64,000 bases of DNA from Prionace glauca (lineage: Eukaryota; Chordata; Chondrichthyes; Carcharhiniformes; Carcharhinidae), in NCBI GenBank assembly GCA_037974335.1, contig CM075729.1, positions 92,356,592 to 92,420,591 on the forward strand, in the 5' to 3' direction. The notes beneath the pieces were generated by a model. It ran no database searches, had not been told where the DNA came from, and saw nothing but the letters and a program-made list of their open reading frames with translations. The number at the start of each line of letters is the position of its first letter. Position 1 is the first letter of the stretch. This document shows positions 56,401-64,000 of this stretch, in pieces. Made by a program: the position numbers and the translations under genes.

Positions 56401-57169
56401 GTAAAGCTGGTTTGACTTTTACTAAAGTTTCTTTCTGCCTGTCCCCACAATTCCATCGCTGATGTTTGTTTAGAAGCTGGTGTGGGGGGGGCGAGGGAGG
56501 CCAGAGTTGTTGCTGAGTTCAGCAGGAACCTTCCAGTTGAGGAAGCCATGAGGAGGAGACTGGTGATCAGGGAGTGGGGTGTCGGGGTTGACAATTGGAG
56601 GGGTGGGGGGTATAGAGAAAGCCATCGGGAGGCCAGTCTATTGGGGAAGGGGAGGTGGGGATGGGGAAGTCGGGGCCTGTGATCAGGGGAGTGGGGAATT
56701 AGGTTGGGGAAACCATCGCGAGGCAGGGATTTGAGATTTCTGATTCAGTTCTCACGGGTGGGATTAACCCCATCCACTGGCATAAATCCCTCATGGATTT
56801 TGTGAAACACCAAGTGCCGGATATTCAAATAAGTATGCCCAGAAAGTGGCAGGAAAATCTCCCATTTTCCCACCCCAACGGCACATAGTTTTTTGGGAAA
56901 TTTGCTGCCATCTTTTTGAGAGAGAGATGGACACAATCTACGTTGGACATGACCCACTAATAACACTTTGTCTACCTTCAACTCACTGTTTAACCTTCCC
57001 TTCCAATCCAGATGTTTCAGTCAAGGAGTCAGATAGATCTACAGCACAGCAGGAGGCCATTCAGCCCCTCATGTCTGTACTAGCTGTTTTACTAGAGTCA
57101 TTCACAGCTAACAGCTCAGTTTAATGTGTGTTGTGGGAAACTCACTGGAATATTTTATTAGAGGCAGAA
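56401..57169. other. Unassigned DNA
   Basis: G-rich stretch at 56480-56720 (GGAGGGGTGGGGGGTATAG and similar). No gene recognised. A short SINE/LINE tail word (CAGCAGGAGGCCATTCAGCCC) occurs at 57045-57065. Confidence 0.4.
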
Positions 57170-57600
57170 CGAGTGAGAAACATGAACTGATCAGAGAGTC
57201 AACATTGTTTTCAAAAGAGTCAAACATGTTCAACTAAGCTGGTTACATTTGTTAGTGAGCCACTAATGTGCTCGATAAGGGAATGTCTCTGGATATTATT
57301 TCTATGCATTTCCAGAAGACATTCGGTTAGGTGCCCCACGAGAGGCTGTGAATAAAGTATGGAATTAGAGGAAAGCTTTTGCCATGGATAAGGAATTGGT
57401 TCGGAGATAGGAGACAGAGAGTAGGGATAGTGTGTGTGTTTTCCAATCAGCAAGCTGTGAATAGTGATGTCCCCAGGGATCTGTGCTGAAGCCTCAGCTT
57501 TTCACAATATTTGTCAATGACTTGGATGAAGGAATAGAGAGTCACATATCCAAGATTACTGAGCACACTAAATTAGGCAGCTTGGAGGAGGTTACAGAGG
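57170..57600 (+). mobile_element. Old CR1 fragment
   Basis: RT words in broken frames: MHFQKTFG region (57304), [31 protein letters not shown] (57468-57560). Confidence 0.72.
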
Positions 57601-57984
57601 TAGGGAGGGTGTAGGATAGGGAGGGATTTGAGAGGCAGAATGAGAATGTTAAAATCAGGGCATTGCTGGACCGGGGGTCAGTGTAGGTCAGTGAGAACAG
57701 GGGGTGGGGGGTGAACGGGATTGGGTGTGAGTTCAGATCCGAGCAGCAGAGTTCTGGGTGAGTTGATGATTACGGAGGGTGGGAGGTGTGAGGTCGGCCA
57801 GGACAGTATTGGAATAGTAACGTTCAGAGGGTAACAAAGACACAGACGAGATTTTCAGCAGAAGATGATGCAAGGCGTGGGGACTCGGGAGATGTTACCG
57901 AGGTGGAAATAGGTGTTCTGAGTGATGGAGTGGATGATGTGGTGGGAAACTCATCTCAGGGTCAAATAGGACACCATGGCTGTG
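57601..57984. repeat. Unnamed G-rich interspersed repeat
   Basis: Words such as GATCCGAGCAGCAGAGTTCTGGGTGAGTTGA and GTGTGAGGTCGGCCAGGACAGT have the look of a dispersed repeat, but I see no second full copy in the window. Confidence 0.35.
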
Positions 57985-58370
57985 GACTGTGTGGTTCAGT
58001 GTCAGACACTCCAAAGGGGGAGGGATGGAGTTTGTATTGGGAGATGAAGACCATGGCTTTGATCTTCCCAATGTGTTTCCCAGTGAGCCTGGCTCCTCAG
58101 TCCTGACTGCTCTGAGCTGCTGTTCTTTTCACTGATTGGACAGTTATTGTTAGAGATTCAGACCACAGCACAAATCCCCAGTGTCAAAAATAACTGCAAA
58201 GACTGTCAGATCGGAAGATTGAAACGTAACCAACAGAGGAAGTGAAAGAAGGAGCTCAGAGCAGCTGGATGTTTGTTACTGAGACGGGAGAAAATGGTGA
58301 ACCGTGTTCACTACCTCCAATCTCCCAGCACAGAAGGCACAGTGGGATACAGTCAGGAGGGAGTTATCCT

Positions 58371-60825
58371 GGGACATCACTGCAGGAGTTCCTCAGGGTC
58401 GTGTCTGAGACACAACCATCTTCAGCTGCTTCAGTAATGACCTTCAGAAGTGGGGATGTTCACTGATGATTACACAAAGCTCAGCACCATTCACAACTCC
58501 TCAGATATTGAAGCAGTAACATTCCTGCCACACAAGTACCACGGAATCACCATCTCCAACAAGAGAGAGTTTGAACATCTCCCCTTGACATTCAATGTCA
58601 TTACCATCGCTGAATCCCCCACTGTAAAATCCTGTTGGTTCTGATTGACCAGAAACTGAACTGGACCAGCCGATAAATACTGTGTCTACAAGAGAAGGTC
58701 AGTGGATAGGAATCCTGAAGCCAGTAACTCACATCCTGACTCTCCAAAGCCTGTCCACCATCTACAAGGCACAAGTCTGGAGTGTGATGGAATAGTCTCC
58801 ACTTGTTTGGATGGGTAGAGCTCCAGCAACACTCGAGAAGCTCAATATTTTAGAGGGATTGAAAATAGATAAGTCCCCTGGTCCAGATGGGATTTACCCT
58901 AGGATTCTTTGGGAGGCAAGCGGGGTGATTGCGGAGCCTCTGGCTCTGATCTTCAGGTCGTCGTTAGTCTCTGGTATAGTACCAGAAGATTGGAGGACAG
59001 CAAATGTTGTCCCATTGTTTAAGAAGGGGAGAAGGGACTTCCCTGGGAATTATAGACCGGTGAGTCTTACTTCTGTGGTGGGTAAGGTTTTGGAAAGGAT
59101 TATTAGAGACAGGATTTATAGTTATTTGGAAAGTAATGAGTTGATTAGGGACAGTCAGCATGGTTTTGTAGCGGGTAGGTCATGCCTTACTAACCTTATC
59201 GAGTTCTTTGAGAAAGTGACCAAAGAGGTGGATAGGGGTAAGGCAGTTGATGTGGTGTATATGGATTTTAGCAAGGCGTTTGATAAGGTTCACCATGGTA
59301 GGCTTCTGCAGAAAATGCAGATGTATGGGATTGGGGGTGATCTAGGTAATTGGATCAGGAATTGGCTAGCAGATAGGAGACAGATGGTTGATGGGAAATA
59401 TTCGTCATGGAGTTCGGTTACAAGTGGTGTGCCTCAGGGATCTGTTTTGGGGCCACTGCTGTTTGTAATTTTTATTAATGATCTGGATGAGGGTATAGTT
59501 GGGTGGATTAGTAAGTTTGCTGATGACACCAAAGTCGGAGGTGTGGTAGATTGTGAGGAAGGGTGTCATAGTTTGCAGGATGACTTAGAAAGGTTGCAGA
59601 GCTGGGCTGAGAGGTGGCGGATGGAGTTTAATGTGGAGAAGTGTGAGGTAATTCATTTCGGTAGGAATAACAGATGTGTTGAGTATAGGGCTAACGGGAG
59701 GACTTTGAATAGTGTGGAGGAGCAGAGGGATCTAGGTGTATGTGTACATAGATCCCTGAAAGTTGGGAATCAAGTAGATAAGGTTGTTAAGAAGGCATAC
59801 GGAGTCTTGGCGTTTATTGGTAGGGGGATTGAATTTAGGAGTCGCAGCGTCATGATGCAACTGTACACAACTCTGGTGCGGCCACACTTGGAGTTTTGTG
59901 TGCAGTTCTGATCCCCGCATTACAGGAAGGATGTAGAGGCTTTGGAGAGGGTGCAGAGGAGGTTTACCAGGATGTTGCCTGGTATGGAGGGGAGATCCTA
60001 TGAGGAGAGACTGAGAGATTTGGGGTTGTTTTCACTGGAAAGAAGGCGGCTAAGAGGGGATCTCATTGAAACATATAAGATGATTAGAGGTTTAGACAGG
60101 GTAGATAGTGATAGCCTTTTTCCTAGGATGGAGAAAGCTAGCACGAGGGGGCACGATTTTAAATTAAGGGGGGGTAGTTATAGGACAGATGTCAGGGGTA
60201 GGTTCTTTACCCAGAGGGTGGTGAGGGACTGGAATGCCCTGCCAGCTGCAGTAGTAAATGCACCTAGTTTGGGGGCGTTTAAGAGATCTGTGGATAGGTT
60301 TATGGATGAAAAGGGATTGGTTTAGGCTCGTGGGTCATTGTTTTGTAACTGGTCGGTACAACATCGTGGGCCGAAGGGCCTGTTCTGCGCTGTAATGTTC
60401 TATGTTCTATGTTCTATCATCCAGGACAAAGCAGCCCCACTTGATTGGCACCCCATTCACAAACATTAAATCCCTCCACCACTGTCGAACAGTGGCAGCA
60501 GTGTGTGCCATCCATAAGATGCCCTGCATGAACTCACCAAGGTTCCTGAGGCAGCACCTTCAAAATCCATGACCACTATCATCTGGAAAGACAAATGTAG
60601 CAGATCCCTGGGATCAACATCACCGGGAGATTCCCCTCCAAGCCACATGCCATTCTGAAGTGGAAATACATCTCCATCCATGCACTGTCGCTGGGTCAGA
60701 ATCCTGGAAACCCCTCCCTAACAGCACTGTGGGTGTGTGTACACCTCATGGACTGCAGCAGTTCAAGAAGGCAGCTCATCACCACCTTCTCAAGGACAAT
60801 TAAGGATGGGCAATAAATGTTGGGA
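58371..60825 (+). mobile_element. LINE B copy of the right arm, interrupted by a CR1
   Basis: RT pieces (GNDLQKWGCSLMITQ-like, TISNKREFEHLPLTFNVITIAESP) before the CR1 and the 3' UTR after it (GGCAGCTCATCACCACCTTC, GGGCAATAAATGTTGG). It lacks the 5' half that the left-arm copy has. Confidence 0.82.
58845..60416 (+). mobile_element. CR1 LINE group A, 5'-truncated, inserted in LINE B
   Basis: RT from [21 protein letters not shown] to the end (60325), then GGGCCGAAGGGCCTGT and three ATGTTCT units. The frame is open except for one stop at 59909-59911, where sister copies have TGG (QFWSP). The upstream open frame starts in LINE B (MGRAPATLEKLN) and runs in frame into CR1, a chance fusion. Very like the copies at 2917 and 28275. 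Confidence 0.94.
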
Positions 60826-61319
60826 TAGCCAGTGATACCCACATCCCATCAATGAATACATTTTTAATAATTCCTACTTTACACAATGTCCCAATCTGTG
60901 TGTTGAAGTCTGGATCCTGTCAGCTCTGGATCCTATTTGACTGCAAGAGCCTTCACTACTGTGTCAAATTCTGTCCCCAAACAAAATCCACAAAGGACCT
61001 GAATTTATATAGCACCGTAGTGTACAACATAGCCCATTATGTTTCACAGAGCAGCTTAAGAGGAACGGGGGAGGGGCTGGGGGTAGTTTAGGAAGAGAGA
61101 TCTAAGGCTTGGGTGAAAGGATGGAATTTGATGGGGAGAAAGACTTGGAGAGGGGGAGGGATTAAGGGTGGGAGGTCAGAGAGCAGGACCTGGGCATCTG
61201 AAGGCTCTGCTCTCAATGGTGGGATGAAGGAAGCAGAGTCAGTAGATGGAAGGTGAGGGAGAAATGTGAGTCTGGAGCAGGACACAGGGGTAGGGAGGAG
61301 TGAGGCCATGGAGTGCAGT

Positions 61320-61552
61320 GAGGTCAGGGGTGACAGGTCAGTGAGGTCAGGGGTGATAGACCACTGGGGTCAAGGGTGATAGTCAGTGAGGTCAGGGGTG
61401 ATAGTCAGTGAGGTCAGGGGTGATAGTCAGTGAGGTCAGGAGTGATAGTCAGTGAGGTCAGGGGTGATAGTCAGTGAGGTCAGGGGTGATAGTCAGTGAG
61501 GTCAGGGGTGATAGATCACTGAGGCCGGGGGTGATAGATCACTGAGGTCAGG
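61320..61552. repeat. 22-bp tandem repeat in the right arm
   Basis: About ten units built on GTGATAGTCAGTGAGGTCAGGG, some with GATAGATCACTGAGG. The left arm has a single equivalent (near 26440-26465), so the array grew in the right arm only. Confidence 0.88.
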
Positions 61553-61989
61553 GGTGGTGTTAGAACAACACTTGGTGTGAGTCAGAGTCCAGACCCACTG
61601 CATTTGGGACAATCTGGGGTAGATGGAGTGTGGATGAGGGGAGCTGGGAGAGGATATTGGAATGATAGAGTTAGTAGGTGGGACATGCAGGGATAAGAGT
61701 TTCTGTGCTTAAGGGAATGATGTAGTGTAGAGACGGATAATGTTGTGGAAATAAGAGGCGGATGTGATGGAGAGAATGTGGAGTTTTAAGCTCGGCTACT
61801 GGAGACTCCAGTGGGAAGGAGGCCCATGTTTACTGGTCCCTATTGGAGGCTCCAGTGGGACATGGACATCATGGTCGATGTGGAGCAGTTTCTTTCTGTC
61901 ATTGTCCACCTTTGCAGAGTATGGATAAATGGATAAAGAGGAACTTGTGGCTGTGATGTACAGGGAATTTGAAAAGGTATTTCATAAAT

Positions 61990-62850
61990 TACCACATTGA
62001 ATGTTACTACACAAGATATGATGGTGTATGGGTAAGAAGATGGTGTGTGGGTAACATATTAGCATTGATAGAGGATTGGTTAGCTCACAGAAACAAGGGA
62101 GAGGGGATAAATGATTGTTTTGGGGTTTTGAAGCTGTAATTTGTGGAGTTCTGGAACAATCGGTGCTGGGACCACAACTATTCACAATCCGTATCAATGA
62201 CTTGGATGAAGGGAATGAGTGGAGCTCATGTCCCAGTGACACTAAGATAGGTGGGAAAAGTAACTTATTAAGATGAGGTAGAGTCTGCAAAGGGATAGAG
62301 ACAAGGGAAGTGAGTGGCTAAACATCTGCAGTACAACCTGGGTAAATGTGAAGGTGTCCACTTTGGCAGGAAGAATAGAAAAGCAGTAAACTATTGAAAT
62401 GGAGAGAGATTGTACAACTCGGTGCTACAGAGGGATCTGGCTGTCCTGGGACATCAATCACAACAAGTTCGTCTGCAGCTCCAGCAAGTGATTAGGAAAA
62501 CAGATGGAATGTTGGTGTTTATTACAAGGAGAATGGAATATAAAAATAGGGAAGTTTTACTGCAGCTGTACAGGGTCTCGATGAGACCACATCTGGAATA
62601 CCGTGTACAGTTAAGGTCTCCTTATTTGGAAAAGGATATCATTTTATTAGAAGCTGTTCAGAGAAGATTCACCCGACACATTCCTGGGGTGAGGGGTTAC
62701 CTCATGAAGAAAAGTTGGACAGGTTGGGCCTGAACCCATTGGAGTTTAGAAGAATGAGAGGTGATCTTATTGAAACATATCAGATTGTGAGGGGACTGAC
62801 AGAGTGGATACCAGGAGGATGGTGCCTCTTCTGGGGCAGAGTGAGATGAG
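61990..62850 (+). mobile_element. LINE C copy of the right arm
   Basis: Counterpart of 24360-25160: QRDLAVLGHQSQQVRLQLQQVIRKTDGM, YKNREVLLQLYRVSMRPHLEYR, FTRHIPGVRGYL, then PLEFRRMRGDLIETYQIV. Broken frames. Confidence 0.85.
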
Positions 62851-62870
62851 AATACAGAGGAACAAAGAGA

Positions 62871-63872
62871 ATGAGCGACGTGCCACAGGGATCGATGCTG
62901 GGTCCACTGTTATTTGTCATTTATATTCATGATTTGGATGAGAATTTAGGAGGTATGGTTAGTAAGTTTACAGATGACACCAAGATTGGTGGCATAGTGG
63001 ACCGTGACGAAAGTTACCTCCAACTGCAACCTGAATTGGACAAGTGGACTGACAAATGACAACTGGAGTTTAATTTAGATAAATGCAAGGTGATAAATTT
63101 TGGTAGATTGAACCAGGGTAGGACTTACTTAGGTACTGGTTGGGCTTTGGGGAGATTACGGAACAAAGAGATCTTGGGGTACATGTTCATCACTCCTTGA
63201 AAGTGGAGTCACAGTTGGACAGAATGGTGAAGAAGGCATTCTGCATGCTTGGTTTCATTGGTCAGAACATTGGATAATGAAAATGGGAGGTTTTGTTGAA
63301 GTTGTACAAGACATTAGTAAGGCCACACTTGGAATCCTGGGCATAGCTCTGGTCACCCTGTTATAGAAAGGATATTATTAAACTAGAACGAGTGCAGAAA
63401 AGAGTTATCTAGGATGCTACCAGGACTTGATGGTTTAGGTTATAAGGAGAGGCTGGAATTTTTTCTCTGGAGCGTAGAAGGCTGAGGGGTGATCTTACAC
63501 AGGTCTATCAAATAATGAGGGGCATAGATCAGCTAGATATTCAATATCTTTTCCCAAAAGTAGGGGAGTCTAAAACTAGACAGCGTAGGTTTATGGAGAG
63601 AGGGGAGAGATACTAAAGTGTCCAAATGGGCAATCTTTTCACACAGAGGGTGGTGAGTGTCTGGAACAAACTGCCAGAGGTAGTAGTAGAGGCGGGTACA
63701 ATTTTGTCTTTTAAAAAGCATTTGGAGAGTTACATGGCGAAGATGGGTATCGACGGATATGGGCCAAATGTGGGCAATTGGGGTTAGGGGTTTAAAAAAA
63801 CTGGTGGCATGGACAAGTTGGGCTGAAGGGCCTGTTTCTTTGCTGTAAACACCTATGACTCTATGACTTTGT
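62871..63872 (+). mobile_element. CR1 LINE fragment, inserted in the right arm
   Basis: RT C-terminal half: VPQGSMLGPLLFVIYIHDLDENLGGMVSKF, the catalytic position as TDD in place of ADD, LPGLDGLGYKERL, FTQRVVSVWNKLPEVVVEAGT, with stops between; tail GGGCTGAAGGGCCTGTTTC and CCTATGACTCTATGACT. Not present in the left arm. Confidence 0.88.
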
Positions 63873-64000
63873 GAGATAAAGTGAGGAAGAAACGAAGAGG
63901 AATAGAGGGAGGGAGGATGAGAAGAGAGAAAGAAACACTCAATGAGAGGATAAACAAAGAGTGTGAGATGGGAAGGACAAGAAAGGGAGACAGCAACAGT
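63873..64000. other. GA-rich flank at the right edge
   Basis: GAGGAAGAAACGAAGAGG, GAGGGAGGGAGGATGAG and similar. It resembles, reversed, the CT-rich tract upstream of the V promoter at 23936-24355 and sits where that tract is expected in the right arm. Confidence 0.6.

Larger units (their letters stand above)
57985..62870. repeat. Right arm of a large inverted duplication (pairs with 24360-34550)
   Basis: In order from left to right, 57985-58370 matches reversed 34550-34171; 58371-58840 and 60417-60830 match reversed 27925-26970; 60830-61330 and 61555-61850 match reversed 26960-26400; 61990-62870 matches reversed 25160-24340. Each arm has its own later insertions. Homology reaches non-repeat sequence (for example GGATCCTGTCAGC to TATATAGCACC), so this is a duplication and not chance sharing of repeats. 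Confidence 0.88.

Overview
The window reads as nuclear DNA of a cartilaginous fish, most likely a shark. The only host gene recognised is a germline immunoglobulin light-chain cluster on the - strand: leader exon, V, J and a single C exon, in the compact one-V/one-J/one-C cluster layout known from sharks. The V ends in a 12-spacer recombination signal and the J starts with a 23-spacer signal, the kappa arrangement; V cysteines, tryptophan and CDR3 proline fall on kappa-type positions. The cluster is unrearranged, all exons are open, and splice phases agree.

Almost everything else is repeat. Several related CR1-type LINE groups are separable by their 3' tails: group A ends in (TATGTTC)n, group C in TTATGTTC-type units, group D in TTTGTTC-type units and carries a V-SINE-like core in its 3' UTR. 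A second, more distant LINE group (here 'LINE B') is also present, along with tRNA-derived V-SINEs sharing the GGGCCGAAGGGCCTGT tail core of the CR1 LINEs.

Layout: 1-9.3 kb, SINE/LINE fragments and a 39-bp minisatellite. 9.3-24.4 kb, the Ig cluster, with C at 11.1-11.5 kb, a 10-kb J-C intron packed with LINE pieces, J at 21.5 kb, a 1.4-kb 61-bp minisatellite between J and V, V and leader at 23.3-23.8 kb. 24.4-34.6 kb, the 5' flank of the Ig cluster, made of LINE C, a V-SINE split by a CR1, and LINE B split by two nested CR1s, one of them nearly full length (esterase ORF1 plus endonuclease/reverse transcriptase ORF2). 34.6-42.8 kb, LINE and SINE fragments. 42.8-56.4 kb, a four-deep nest: a Ty3/gypsy fossil holds an endogenous-retrovirus-like fossil, whose LTR holds two LINE D copies, one of which holds a LINE C copy. 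57-64 kb, an inverted copy of the 24.4-34.6 kb flank.

The most interesting inference is from that inverted copy: the sequence just upstream of the V promoter recurs in opposite orientation and runs off the right edge, which predicts a second, + strand light-chain cluster beginning about 0.4 kb beyond the window. Repeat boundaries were read by eye and are usually good to about 5-30 bases; those with target-site duplications are more exact. Percent identities were not computed.
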